The notes: generated by a model from the letters alone, not told the origin. A stretch of 31,275 nt of DNA from Pseudomonadota bacterium (GCA_023416335.1 JAEZHY010000087.1:1-31275), one strand, 5' to 3'. Positions 14,983-25,151 are shown, counted from the stretch's first letter. Program-made: numbers and translations.

Positions 14983-15888
14983 TTAGAGATCTGCTCTCTT
15001 CAAAACGGCTTCCCACCTGTCATCGACGGACTTCTGGAAATCCGCAACCTGCTCCGGGGTTATCTTCCTGAAACGGCCCTGCATCGCAATATATTCATCG
15101 ACGGGTTTCTTCTTCCCGCTCTTGGCGATCGTGAGACTCTTTCCGGTCAGTTTGAGCCGCCCGTTTTCGATTTCGTAGAGGGGGAAGATGCAGGACTCCA
15201 CCATCATGCGGCCGATCTTGACCGTGTCTTTGGTAGCATAGTACCAGCCGGTCGGACACGGGGCGGAAAGATGGAAAAACCTGGTCCCCTCGATGTCCTT
15301 CGCTTTCAGAAATTTCTCATACACATCCTGCGGGTAGGAACACGAAACGGTTGCAAGATAAGGAATGCTGTGCGCTTCCATTATCTGCATGAAGTCCTTT
15401 TTGGGCTGCTCTTTGGGGATGACCGGAGTGGTAGTCGTTACAGCCCCGACCGGCGTTGCGCTCGACCTCTGTACGCCGGTATTCATATACGCTTCGTTGT
15501 CATAGCAGACATAGATGAAGTTGGTTGCACGCTCTGCAGCTCCGCTAAGGGACTGGATACCCATATCGAAGGTGCCGCCGTCTCCGGCCATGGCCATGAC
15601 GGTCCAATCTTCGCGCCCGGTTGCTTTCATTCCCGCGACCAATCCGGATGCTGTTGCAGCCGCACTCGCGAATGTCGTGTTGACCGTAGTCGCCGAAATC
15701 GGGGTTTTCGGGTAAATCCCGTGCAGAATGGTAACGCAGCAAGCGGGAACTGAAATAAGGGTTTTCGGTCCGAGCGCCTTCAGAATAAACCTGTAAGCAA
15801 TCGGCACTCCACACCCGGCACAGAGACGCGTGCCCGGAAGAATGAATTCTTTCTCAGGGGAGTCGAGAATGGCTGTTTGCGTAGACAT
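14983..15888 (-). CDS. porB: 2-oxoacid:ferredoxin oxidoreductase beta subunit (TPP-binding)
   Basis: This 301-residue subunit binds thiamine pyrophosphate and an iron-sulfur cluster. The TPP motif is GDGG at 102-105 with NEAYMNTG at 131-138. Cysteines at 23, 26, 50 or 51 and 211 fit the four cluster ligands of PorB. Together with the alpha subunit it decarboxylates pyruvate, or a similar 2-oxoacid, to acyl-CoA and reduced ferredoxin, a central reaction in strict anaerobes. Its ATG at 15888 is 33 bases after porA. Pyruvate is the best guess from overall resemblance, and a branched 2-oxoacid cannot be excluded given the nearby liv and panB genes. Confidence 0.9.
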   Translation of the reverse strand: MSTQTAILDSPEKEFILPGTRLCAGCGVPIAYRFILKALGPKTLISVPACCVTILHGIYPKTPISATTVNTTFASAAATASGLVAGMKATGREDWTVMAMAGDGGTFDMGIQSLSGAAERATNFIYVCYDNEAYMNTGVQRSSATPVGAVTTTTPVIPKEQPKKDFMQIMEAHSIPYLATVSCSYPQDVYEKFLKAKDIEGTRFFHLSAPCPTGWYYATKDTVKIGRMMVESCIFPLYEIENGRLKLTGKSLTIAKSGKKKPVDEYIAMQGRFRKITPEQVADFQKSVDDRWEAVLKRADL

Positions 15889-15921
15889 GGCCTGCTGTCT
15901 TCCTTTTCGCTTCGATAGATA

Positions 15922-17130
15922 TTAAACGCCGTAACCGATCCACTTCGGCTTCGCCTGCAGACTGCCGCTCTTTGCTTCAGCAATGGTCTCCTGAGCTGCC
16001 TGCAGAAGATCGGCGGGTGCGACGTCTTTTCCGCCGAGGCCGACAATGAAGTTGGAAAGGACCGGGCGGCTTCCGTTATCTTTGTAGAGAGAGGCTTTCA
16101 GCTCGGTCATGAGCGGCCCCTCGAATCCGTAGCTGACTGCTTTTTCGAGCACAGCGGCCGCTTTCCTGCCCCGCATTGCTTCCGAGAGTTCACTCGCCGG
16201 GAACGGCCTGTATACGCGAACGCCGATTACTCCCGCCTTTATGCCCTGCTCCCTCAGAGTATCCGCAATTTCACTTGCTTCGCTCGCGAGCGCCCCCATG
16301 GTAACGAACAGGAATTCAGCATCTTCCGTGCGGTAACGATAGAGCGGGTCGGCATAGGAACGTCCGAAGACTTCGCCGAAAGCTTTCCCTGCTTCCTTTA
16401 TCACCGGAAGCGCACCTTCGAGCGACTGCTGCAGCCGATATCTAAAACCCATGTAGCCCGGAGACGGGATCCCGTCCGGGTCGGGAATCGGATCGCTCAT
16501 TACTACCGGATTTATGTTGACCGGATTGTCGGGATCGAGTTTATGGAACGGTACATAGGGCGGCAGGAAAGAATCGACTTTATCCTGTTCGGGAATCGTG
16601 ACCGGCATAAGGGTGTGGGAGAGACGGAAGCCGTCGAAACAAACCATGCAGGGAACGAGAAGCTGCTCGGCCGCTTTGAAAGCCACAACCACCATATCCA
16701 GTACTTCCTGGTTGTTCATGCAGTAAAACTGCATCCAGCCGGTATCCCGCTGCGCTATCGTGTCCTGAGTGTCGTTCAGGATCGTCCAGGGTGCGCCGAC
16801 TCCGCGGTTGGTAACCGGCATGACGATCGGAAGGCGTGCCCCGGCGGCCCAGTGGAGCTGTTCATGCATGTATGCCAGTCCGTTCGCGGCAGTCGCGGTG
16901 AAGGCCCTGGCACCGACGATCGAGGCTGCTATGCATACGCCCATTGCGGAGTGTTCGCTTTCCACGCGGACGAATTCCGCCTTGAGTTCCCCTCTTTCGA
17001 CGTAGTCCGAGAGGACTTCCGGAATTTTGGATTGAGGCGTGATCGGATAGGCAGCAACTACCTGCACTCGGCACAATTTCGCTGCGGTTGCTGCAGCTTG
17101 AGTTCCAGTCAATATCAAAGTCTGTTCCAC
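15922..17130 (-). CDS. porA: 2-oxoacid:ferredoxin oxidoreductase alpha subunit
   Basis: The subunit has 402 residues from GTG 17130, behind AAGGA. The open frame to 17205 adds a tail without family character. YPITPQS at 28-34, ESEH at 57-60 and GLAYMHEQLHWAAGARLPIV are typical of the alpha chain, and RDTGW at 128-132 is a PorA feature. The alpha chain supplies part of the TPP site and, with domain II, the substrate pocket. Gamma and delta (ferredoxin) subunits, which normally complete a four-subunit enzyme, are not encoded on either side. They must lie elsewhere, or the enzyme is a two-subunit form that uses a separate ferredoxin. Confidence 0.9.
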   Translation of the reverse strand: MEQTLILTGTQAAATAAKLCRVQVVAAYPITPQSKIPEVLSDYVERGELKAEFVRVESEHSAMGVCIAASIVGARAFTATAANGLAYMHEQLHWAAGARLPIVMPVTNRGVGAPWTILNDTQDTIAQRDTGWMQFYCMNNQEVLDMVVVAFKAAEQLLVPCMVCFDGFRLSHTLMPVTIPEQDKVDSFLPPYVPFHKLDPDNPVNINPVVMSDPIPDPDGIPSPGYMGFRYRLQQSLEGALPVIKEAGKAFGEVFGRSYADPLYRYRTEDAEFLFVTMGALASEASEIADTLREQGIKAGVIGVRVYRPFPASELSEAMRGRKAAAVLEKAVSYGFEGPLMTELKASLYKDNGSRPVLSNFIVGLGGKDVAPADLLQAAQETIAEAKSGSLQAKPKWIGYGV

Positions 17131-17326
17131 TGCGGAGCTTCCTTTCTGATGCGACTTGAGGCGGAAAGCCGGCGCGTGTCCTCTTTCAGACCGCGTGCGC
17201 TCCAATTTTTGCCCTTATCCCATAACGGATAGGAGATAAAGAAGTCAAACAAAAATAGTGAATGTCAATAAGGGAATTAATTACCTGGAAAGAGACTGAA
17301 AAACGCAGACTGGAACATAAAGATCG

Positions 17327-17371
17327 GTGAGAGCAAACCTCCGCAACAGTCTGTTTGGAGGCCGCTCTCAC
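17327..17371. other. long hairpin downstream of the PxxKW gene
   Basis: GTGAGAGC at 17327-17334 pairs with GCTCTCAC at 17364-17371, and the inner arms CCTCC at 17338-17342 and GGAGG at 17357-17361 extend it. Neither side has a clean T run, so it may be a Rho-linked end or RNA-stabilising structure rather than an intrinsic terminator. The gap 17131-17386 shows no gene. Confidence 0.45.
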
Positions 17372-17386
17372 GAACCAGCAGAATAT

Positions 17387-17668
17387 TTATTTCTTTTTGT
17401 TGTTTCTCTTGGAAGCTTTGAGAGGATTGATTTTTTGCTGATTCTGCTGTTCCATTTTGATATGGGTAGCAAAATTGCAAGTGCTGGTCTTCCATTTAAT
17501 GGCGGGATTCGGGTAGCTGCTGCAGAACTTGCCTGCGGGGAATTCCACCGTCTTCTGGCAGCCTTCGCATTGTTCAACAATCGTATGGCAGGTACCGCCG
17601 TTGTACCCGCAGCCCGTTTTCGTCATGAAGGCGCATTCGGATCCGGCCTTCACAGTTGCACAAACCAT
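17387..17668 (-). CDS. PxxKW family cysteine-rich small protein
   Basis: This small protein has 93 residues, starting at ATG 17668 behind GAGGTGG. Eight cysteines are at 3, 12, 20, 27, 34, 37, 49 and 64, and the family motif PAIKW is at 55-59. The tail is very basic (KASKRNNKKK). I recognise the family as a deltaproteobacterial one of unknown function. The paired cysteines suggest metal binding or disulfides. There is no signal peptide. The gene is monocistronic, divergent from pilB, and has the best sigma-70 promoter in the window. An upstream extension of the frame to 17752 is rejected because it would include the promoter. Confidence 0.88.
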   Translation of the reverse strand: MVCATVKAGSECAFMTKTGCGYNGGTCHTIVEQCEGCQKTVEFPAGKFCSSYPNPAIKWKTSTCNFATHIKMEQQNQQKINPLKASKRNNKKK

Positions 17669-17700
17669 GACAACCACCTCCAGTTCTGGTATGATTTTTC

Positions 17701-17715
17701 TTTTCCTAAGGAAAA
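17701..17715. promoter_or_regulatory. perfect 15-bp palindrome at the PxxKW transcription start
   Basis: TTTTCCT and AGGAAAA flank a single A. The site falls a few bases after the predicted transcription start of the PxxKW gene, where a bound repressor would block elongation. As RNA it would be only a short weak stem. Confidence 0.45.
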
Positions 17716-17724
17716 TGAAGCCGA

Positions 17725-17752
17725 ATAATAACCGGGATTTTTTAGCTGTCAA
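17725..17752 (-). promoter_or_regulatory. sigma-70 promoter of the PxxKW gene
   Basis: On the minus strand TTGACA (17752-17747) is followed after 16 bases by TATTAT (17730-17725), giving 6/6 and 5/6 matches. The expected start is near 17718, giving a leader of about 50 bases. Confidence 0.7.
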
Positions 17753-17770
17753 GGATTTTTATTTTTTTTC

Positions 17771-17786
17771 TTGGTATCTTTTTTGC
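17771..17786 (+). promoter_or_regulatory. sigma-54 (-24/-12) promoter for pilB
   Basis: TTGGTATCTTTTTTGCTT at 17771-17788 has GG and GC exactly 10 bases apart, with TTGG and TTGCTT matching the RpoN consensus at its most conserved positions. The predicted start is near 17797, 110 bases before pilB. PilR, the partner of PilS, is a sigma-54 activator, which fits. Confidence 0.65.
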
Positions 17787-17906
17787 TTGAATATTGGACT
17801 ACATGCGCCGAATTAAGTAGTATTATGCCATTTCTGATTTGACCCGAAGCCAGGATCGGGAAAATATTCAGAACTATCAAAGATTTAAGATCCAAAGGAT
17901 GAAGTT

Positions 17907-19607
17907 GTGGCAGCAAAGAAAATAGGGGAACTGCTGGTCCAGGAGGGCCTTTTAACGCAAGAGCAGCTGGACCAGGCGCTCGAAGACCAGAAGGAGACCG
18001 GAGAACGCATCGGAGCGGTCCTCTTCCGGTTGGGAATGATCGGTGAAAACGCCCTGGTCGAATTTATCGCCAAGCAATTCGAGGTCCCCCAGGTCAACGT
18101 ATCCAAGATCAGTATAGCCAAAGAAGTCGTCTCGATCATTCCGGCAGAGATTGCCCAGAAATACCAGGCAATGCCCTTCGGGCTGATGGGGAACACGCTG
18201 CACGTCGCCATGTCCGACCCGGGCAACCTCTTCGTCATCGACGACATGCGGTTCCTCACGCGCAAGAATATCCAGGTCCACGTTGCATCCGACAACATCA
18301 TCAAGAAGGTGGTCTCCGCGCATTACGGAGGAGGGGAAGATTCCCTCGACGATGTTCTCGGAATGCTGAAAGACGAAGTTGATGTCGATCTCGTCCAGTC
18401 AACCGAGGAGATGGACCTCTCTTTCCTCGAGGACGCCGCGGAACAGGCCCCGGTCGTCAAGCTGGTGAACATCATCCTCATGGATGCAATTCGAAAGCAG
18501 GCAAGCGATATTCATATTGAACCCTATGAAAAAACAATGCGGGTGCGGTTCCGCATTGACGGCCTGCTCTACGAGGTGATGCGCCCCCCGATTCAGTTGA
18601 AAAACGCGATGATTTCCCGCCTGAAAATCATGAGCCGCCTGGACATCTCAGAGCGCCGGCTGCCGCAGGACGGACGTATCAAGCTCAAGGCAAAGGGACG
18701 CGAAATGGATTTCCGCGTCTCGATCCTCCCAACGCTGTTCGGAGAAAAAGTCGTTTTGCGTCTTCTCGACAAATCCGGCCTTCAGCTCGACATGACGAAG
18801 CTCGGATTTGAACAGGGCCAGTACAAGAACTTCAGGGAATCGATTTACCAGCCTTTCGGAATGGTCCTCGTCACGGGACCGACCGGAAGCGGCAAAACGA
18901 CGACCCTGTACAGCGCGCTTTCAGAACTGAACAAAATCAGCCACAACATCTCCACAGCGGAGGATCCTGTTGAATACAACCTGGTCGGCATCAACCAGGT
19001 CCAGGTCCACGAAGCCATCGGGCTCTCCTTCGCGGCGGCCCTGCGCGCCTTTTTGCGGCAGGACCCCGACATCATCATGGTCGGTGAAATCCGCGACTTC
19101 GAAACAGCCGAAATTTCGGTCAAGGCCGCCCTCACGGGCCACCTCGTTTTGAGCACCCTGCACACCAACGATGCGCCCAGCACCATAAACAGGCTCCTCA
19201 ACATGGGCGTCGAAGCCTTCCTCGTTGCTTCGGCCGTTAACCTCGTACTTGCCCAGAGGCTCGTTCGCCGTATATGCAACGAATGCAAGATCGTTGACCC
19301 GGTCCCGCCGGAAACTCTGCTCGATCTCGGCGTTCTCGACGAGGAGATCGGAACTTTCACCTGTTATAAAGGCAACGGCTGCTCGGTCTGCAACGATACG
19401 GGGTACCGGGGCCGTATCGCCCTCTACGAAGTCATGCCCATGTACGAACAGATCCGGGAACTCGTTCTCATGGGAGCGTCGGCCGCGGAAATCAAAAGAG
19501 AGTCCATACGCCTCGGCATGCTCACGCTTCGCCGCAGTGGAATCAACAAGATGATACAGGGCGTAACTTCCATAGACGAAGTGATACGGTCTTCGGCAAA
19601 AGACTAG
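17907..19607 (+). CDS. pilB: type IV pilus assembly ATPase PilB
   Basis: The protein has 566 residues, starting at GTG 17907 with AAAGGATG upstream. An N-terminal MshEN-type domain covers about 1-140. The hexameric ATPase core has Walker A GPTGSGKTT at 324-332, the Asp box around DPVEYN, Walker B with DIIMVGE ending at Glu394, and the His box TGHLVLSTLHT. A zinc site is formed by Cys457, Cys460, Cys492 and Cys495, a feature of extension ATPases (PilB/GspE) rather than PilT. It powers pilus extension at the inner membrane, and PilC is the platform. A GspE of type II secretion is possible, but the pilC-pilS neighbourhood favours PilB. Confidence 0.93.
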   Translation: MAAKKIGELLVQEGLLTQEQLDQALEDQKETGERIGAVLFRLGMIGENALVEFIAKQFEVPQVNVSKISIAKEVVSIIPAEIAQKYQAMPFGLMGNTLHVAMSDPGNLFVIDDMRFLTRKNIQVHVASDNIIKKVVSAHYGGGEDSLDDVLGMLKDEVDVDLVQSTEEMDLSFLEDAAEQAPVVKLVNIILMDAIRKQASDIHIEPYEKTMRVRFRIDGLLYEVMRPPIQLKNAMISRLKIMSRLDISERRLPQDGRIKLKAKGREMDFRVSILPTLFGEKVVLRLLDKSGLQLDMTKLGFEQGQYKNFRESIYQPFGMVLVTGPTGSGKTTTLYSALSELNKISHNISTAEDPVEYNLVGINQVQVHEAIGLSFAAALRAFLRQDPDIIMVGEIRDFETAEISVKAALTGHLVLSTLHTNDAPSTINRLLNMGVEAFLVASAVNLVLAQRLVRRICNECKIVDPVPPETLLDLGVLDEEIGTFTCYKGNGCSVCNDTGYRGRIALYEVMPMYEQIRELVLMGASAAEIKRESIRLGMLTLRRSGINKMIQGVTSIDEVIRSSAKD

Positions 19608-19695
19608 GCGCCTCTCTGTCGAGTCCCCGTCCGATTCGGAAATCAGCCGCCCCGCCAAAAGTGCGGAAACACCTCTATTTGAGTCAGGTCCACTC

Positions 19696-19725
19696 AGGGC
19701 TCCGACACGTTTGTGCCGGCGCCCT
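19696..19725 (+). other. stable hairpin in the pilB-pilC gap
   Basis: AGGGCTCCGACAC at 19696-19708 pairs with GTGCCGGCGCCCT at 19713-19725 around loop GTTT, with 11 of 13 pairs. No T run follows. The 246-base gap 19608-19853 has no convincing gene. The hairpin may modulate messages between pilB and pilC. Confidence 0.45.
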
Positions 19726-19853
19726 GCAACATCCGCGGGCACCCTTCCGCTGCTCAAAAAAATCCGCGAAGAATTCATATTGGATCAAAATTTGCAACTC
19801 CTGCGCATATTATCCTCCACCTGAGGCAATTTTGACATTACAGGAGAAGCGAA

Positions 19854-21065
19854 ATGGCAGTTTTTGTCTGGGCGGGTACCGATCGGGCCGGTAAAAAACA
19901 AAAGGGAGAAATCGAGGCCGATAATATTACCCTCGGCCGCCAGATGGTGGCCCGTAAGGGAATAACCATCAGCAAAATCAACCCCAAACCCAAATCGGTG
20001 GGGGAATACTTTCCCGCGTTCGGCGGAAAAGTGAAGGACAAGGACGTCGTCATATTCGTCCGTCAATTCGCGACGATGATCGACGCCGGCCTTCCACTGG
20101 TACAGTGCCTGGACATTCTCCAGGAGCAGCAGGAAAACGCGAATTTCAAAAGGGTCATCCGGCAGATCAAAAAGGATGTTGAAGAAGGCGCCACACTCTC
20201 GGATGCCATCAAAAAGCACCCGAAGGTTTTCGACTCCTTGTTCCATAACCTGGTTGCCGCCGGAGAAATAGGCGGTATCCTCGATGTAATCCTGAACAGG
20301 CTCGCCGCCTACATCGAAAAAATGGCAAAGCTGAAAAAAAAGGTAAAAGGCGCGATGACCTATCCGGCCATCGTCATCTCTATTGCCATTATCGTCGTTG
20401 TTGTAATTCTCATTTATGTAATTCCGGTATTTGCGGGACTCTTCAAAGATGCGGGCGCAAAACTTCCGGCCATGACCGTCCTCGTTATGGACGCAAGCGA
20501 CTTCACCAAGAACTATTTCCACTGGATGATTCTGGGCGCAGTGGCTCTTTTCTTCGGTTTTCGCCAGTTTCGAAGGCATCCAAAAGGACGTGCCATCACG
20601 GACAGGCTGTTCCTGCGCGCGCCGGTATTCGGCATGCTCATCAAGAAGGTGGCCGTCGCCCGTTTTACCCGTACTCTGGGAACAATGCTCTCCAGCGGCG
20701 TTCCGATCCTGGACGGGCTTGACGTCGTTGCATCGACTGCCGGGAACTCCGTCATTGAAAATGCCATACGCAACGCCCGCACATCGATTTCCGAAGGCCG
20801 TCCCGTGGCGGACCCACTGGCTGAAACCGGTGTCTTCCCGCCAATGGTTACTCAAATGATCGCAGTCGGCGAAGCAACCGGCGCACTCGACAACATGCTG
20901 GGCAAGATCGCCGATTTTTATGACGACGAAGTAGATACGGCCGTCGGAGCTTTGACATCTCTGCTCGAACCTATGCTCATTCTCTTTCTCGGTATCACGA
21001 TAGGCGGTTTGCTCGTGGCAATGTATCTCCCCATCTTCCAGCTTGCCGACGTAGTCGGGAAATAG
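19854..21065 (+). CDS. pilC: type IV pilus inner-membrane platform protein PilC
   Basis: The protein has 403 residues, starting at ATG 19854 behind AGGAG. Two T2SSF cytoplasmic domains (about 65-190 and 270-390) alternate with hydrophobic segments at about 170-215, 223-240 and 370-398. The first repeat has VRQFATMIDAGLPLVQCLDIL and the second has FTRTLGTMLSSGVPILDGLDVV, the typical duplicated motif. It forms the membrane platform that PilB turns to insert pilin subunits. It follows pilB with a 246-base gap and precedes pilS by 6 bases, so the order is the deltaproteobacterial one minus pilT. Confidence 0.92.
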   Translation: MAVFVWAGTDRAGKKQKGEIEADNITLGRQMVARKGITISKINPKPKSVGEYFPAFGGKVKDKDVVIFVRQFATMIDAGLPLVQCLDILQEQQENANFKRVIRQIKKDVEEGATLSDAIKKHPKVFDSLFHNLVAAGEIGGILDVILNRLAAYIEKMAKLKKKVKGAMTYPAIVISIAIIVVVVILIYVIPVFAGLFKDAGAKLPAMTVLVMDASDFTKNYFHWMILGAVALFFGFRQFRRHPKGRAITDRLFLRAPVFGMLIKKVAVARFTRTLGTMLSSGVPILDGLDVVASTAGNSVIENAIRNARTSISEGRPVADPLAETGVFPPMVTQMIAVGEATGALDNMLGKIADFYDDEVDTAVGALTSLLEPMLILFLGITIGGLLVAMYLPIFQLADVVGK

Positions 21066-21071
21066 AGGATA

Positions 21072-22769
21072 ATGACGGAACTCGACGACCTGCAGCATGG
21101 CGACGGCGAGGCGAATGCCGATGATTTAAGAGGAAAACTTAGAAAGATACTTCTGTTTCGGCTCATGCTGGCCGTCTTCTTCCTGGCTCTCACCCTTGCG
21201 GTGCAGAGCCACAGGAACGAAGATCTGTTGTCCGTCCGCCTGCTTCCGCTATATCTTTTTTCATGCGTTCTTTTCCTGTTCACTATTCTGGGCGGGCTAA
21301 CCATCCAGAGGGTGAAAAGCCTCGTCTGGTTTTCATGGTGCCAGCTGATTTTCGATATCGGCGCCGTAACCATGCTGGTCTTCCTTTCGGGTGGGGTCGA
21401 AAGCTCCTTTTCGTTCCTGTACATGCTCGTCATCATAAGCTCGGCTCTCCTCCTTTACCGCCGGGCCAGTCTCTTTACGGCTTCCGCATGCAGCCTCGTT
21501 TATGGCATGCTCCTCGACCTCCAGTATTTCGGATGGATCTCCCCTCTGCAGATTGTCTCGGGACCGGTGCAGATACGCGACAGCGGAGCATATTTCTTTA
21601 GCCTTTTGATGAACATAGCCGGGTTCTACCTGGTGGGTTTTCTGGCAGGCTACCTGGCTGAAGAACTCAAGAAATCGAGCAGGCGCGTCCGCGAACACGA
21701 AAGAAATCTCCGCCACCTTGCAACGCTTCACCAAAGCATTGTCAGAAGTATGACGAGCGGGTTGCTCACGATCGACCGCGGCGGACAGATTATCTTTTCC
21801 AATACCGCATGCCAGGAAACCCTCGGACTCGATGGAGACGACATCAACGGCCGAGCCTTGAAAAGCTTTTTCCCGGATATTGATGTTTCGCAGTTGCCCA
21901 CAAGCATCGGACCGAGCTGCCGCTCCGCCCGAATGGAGACGACATATACGCGCCCATCCGGCCGAACCATTACTCTGGGTTACTCCACCTCGCTGCTCCA
22001 GAAGGAAAACGGCGAACCTTTCGGATGGGTCATCATATTCCGGGACCTCACGCAGCTCAAGGCTATGGAAGAACACATGCAGCGCATGGAGCGGCTTGTA
22101 ATTGCAGGCAAATTCGCCGCGGAAGTGGCACATGAAATCAAAAACCCTCTTGCGGCAATGAGCGGCGCCGTCCAGATGCTTCAAAGCGATTTGAGGGAAA
22201 ATCCGCTCCACGCCAGGCTCATGGGCATCGTGGAACGCGAAATAGGCAGAATCAACAAGCTTGTTACAGATTTCCTGTGGCTGACGAAAAGCCCCCCGCA
22301 AGCCGCCCATGTCGCGAACGTTTCCGTCTGCCCGGTTATCGACGAGATCATCGCACTGCTGGAAGCGAAAAACCAGGTCACTCCGTCGCATACGATTCGA
22401 ACCGAGTTCCTGTCGGAACCCGTATCGGCCGTAGACCCGCATCATCTGAGGCAGATTTTCTGGAACCTCTTCGTAAACGCCCTGGAAGCGATGCCGGATG
22501 GAGGGGAACTCACGATCTTGGTTTCCGGCAACTCCGAAAATGGAAACATGCGTGAGACCAGAATAGATGTGGCGGACACCGGATGCGGTATTCCCGACTC
22601 TGTCCGAAAGAGAATTTTCGATCCTTTCTTCACCACTAAAAGCAGCGGAACGGGCCTTGGGTTGAGCATCGTATACCAGCTTGTCGAGAAGGCGGGAGGC
22701 CGGATCGAAGTAGATGCGAATCATTCGGGTACCGGAACTGTTTTCTCACTTTTTTTCCCCTCACTCTGA
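21072..22769 (+). CDS. pilS: PilS-like membrane sensor histidine kinase
   Basis: The kinase has 565 residues, starting at ATG 21072 with AGAGGATA directly before it, 6 bases from the pilC stop. Up to six membrane segments lie between 25 and 200. A PAS domain runs from about 220 to 330, and HisKA has the phospho-acceptor His354 in VAHEIKNPLAAM. The catalytic domain has the N box (Asn465 in WNLFVNALEA), G1 DTGCGIP at 502-508, FDPFFTTK and G2 GTGLGLS at 526-532, so it is intact. PilS senses membrane pilin and phosphorylates PilR, a sigma-54 activator of pilA. PilR is not the next gene; groES follows instead. Confidence 0.88.
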   Translation: MTELDDLQHGDGEANADDLRGKLRKILLFRLMLAVFFLALTLAVQSHRNEDLLSVRLLPLYLFSCVLFLFTILGGLTIQRVKSLVWFSWCQLIFDIGAVTMLVFLSGGVESSFSFLYMLVIISSALLLYRRASLFTASACSLVYGMLLDLQYFGWISPLQIVSGPVQIRDSGAYFFSLLMNIAGFYLVGFLAGYLAEELKKSSRRVREHERNLRHLATLHQSIVRSMTSGLLTIDRGGQIIFSNTACQETLGLDGDDINGRALKSFFPDIDVSQLPTSIGPSCRSARMETTYTRPSGRTITLGYSTSLLQKENGEPFGWVIIFRDLTQLKAMEEHMQRMERLVIAGKFAAEVAHEIKNPLAAMSGAVQMLQSDLRENPLHARLMGIVEREIGRINKLVTDFLWLTKSPPQAAHVANVSVCPVIDEIIALLEAKNQVTPSHTIRTEFLSEPVSAVDPHHLRQIFWNLFVNALEAMPDGGELTILVSGNSENGNMRETRIDVADTGCGIPDSVRKRIFDPFFTTKSSGTGLGLSIVYQLVEKAGGRIEVDANHSGTGTVFSLFFPSL

Positions 22770-22778
22770 TCTTTTCTC

Positions 22779-22806
22779 TTGCCAAATCGGCCCGGGATGA
22801 TTAAAA
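22779..22806 (+). promoter_or_regulatory. weak sigma-70 promoter candidate for groESL
   Basis: TTGCCA at 22779-22784 and TTAAAA at 22801-22806 with a 16-base spacer, overlapping the CIRCE left arm. The boxes are imperfect, and the position next to CIRCE is the main support. Confidence 0.35.
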
Positions 22807-22830
22807 GCACTCATCGAAGGTGAGTGCTAA
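22804..22830. promoter_or_regulatory. CIRCE element (HrcA operator)
   Basis: AAAGCACTC at 22804-22812, a 9-base spacer and GAGTGCTAA at 22822-22830 match the CIRCE consensus TTAGCACTC-N9-GAGTGCTAA with two changes in the left arm. HrcA bound here represses groESL and releases on heat shock. It lies 74 bases before the groES start. No hrcA gene is in the window. Confidence 0.92.
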
Positions 22831-22904
22831 TATCGGGCAGGTCGTCAGTCTCATAACATCTCCCTCTGCCCTAAATTCCCGTAAAACAGCGAAAGGAGTT
22901 ACTG

Positions 22905-23192
22905 ATGAATCTCAGACCCCTCAACGATCGCGTTGTTGTAAAACGCATGGAAGAGGAACAGAAAACCGCAGGCGGCATCATCATCCCCGATACCGCGAAA
23001 GAAAAACCCATCCAGGGTGAAGTCATCGCGGCCGGAAACGGCAGAGTCATGGAAGACGGCACAAGAAAGCCTCTTGATGTCAAGAAAGGTGATCGCGTGC
23101 TTTTCGGTAAATACTCCGGCACCGAAATCACCCTGGAAGGTCAGGAAGTCCTGATTATGCGCGAGGATGACATTCTCGCCATTCTTGAATAA
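22905..23192 (+). CDS. groES: co-chaperonin GroES
   Basis: GroES has 95 residues, starting at ATG 22905 behind AAAGGAG. It has the family opening [14 protein letters not shown], the mobile loop [14 protein letters not shown] and the end [17 protein letters not shown]. Seven copies form the lid on GroEL. It is co-transcribed with groEL, 39 bases downstream, under CIRCE control. Confidence 0.98.
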   Translation: MNLRPLNDRVVVKRMEEEQKTAGGIIIPDTAKEKPIQGEVIAAGNGRVMEDGTRKPLDVKKGDRVLFGKYSGTEITLEGQEVLIMREDDILAILE

Positions 23193-23207
23193 TCTTCTTT
23201 GAGCTGA

Positions 23208-24857
<1,650 letters not shown>

Positions 24858-24901
24858 GCCGGAAAACGGCTCCTGTACAGGTTCGATTTGTAGAAGTTGA
24901 C

Positions 24902-24936
24902 AAAGCCCTCGTTCCCGGGAACGGGGGCTTTTTTTT
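24902..24936 (+). terminator. intrinsic terminator of groESL
   Basis: AAAGCCC at 24902-24908 pairs with GGGCTTT at 24925-24931. Inside, CGTTCCC and GGGAACG (24910-24923) complete the stem, followed by eight T. It lies about 45 bases after the groEL stop. Confidence 0.9.
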
Positions 24937-24966
24937 CGGCTCGAATCGGTCAGGTCTGCAAAATGG

Positions 24967-25002
24967 ATTGAATTCGGGACGCCTCTCCTCTTATAATTCA
25001 AT
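24967..25002 (+). promoter_or_regulatory. sigma-70 promoter for pst, bracketed by an inverted repeat
   Basis: TTGAAT at 24968-24973 and a perfect TATAAT at 24992-24997 are 18 bases apart. ATTGAATT at 24967-24974 and AATTCAAT at 24995-25002 form an 8-bp inverted repeat whose arms cover the -35 and -10 boxes. The predicted leader to pstS is about 150 bases. I see no recognisable Pho box (CTGTCAT repeats) in 24858-25151. Confidence 0.5.
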
Positions 25003-25151
25003 TTCTATTCCGGGCTGGGGGCCTTTCTTTCAAGCAAACCGACCATATTATCGCTTGGGCAATAATCCGGTACTCGACTTATTTTCTTCTTCGGACACTG
25101 TTGCGGGTTTTCGGCCGGACGAATTCCCGGGAGGAAGTTACCGGCTTGGCT

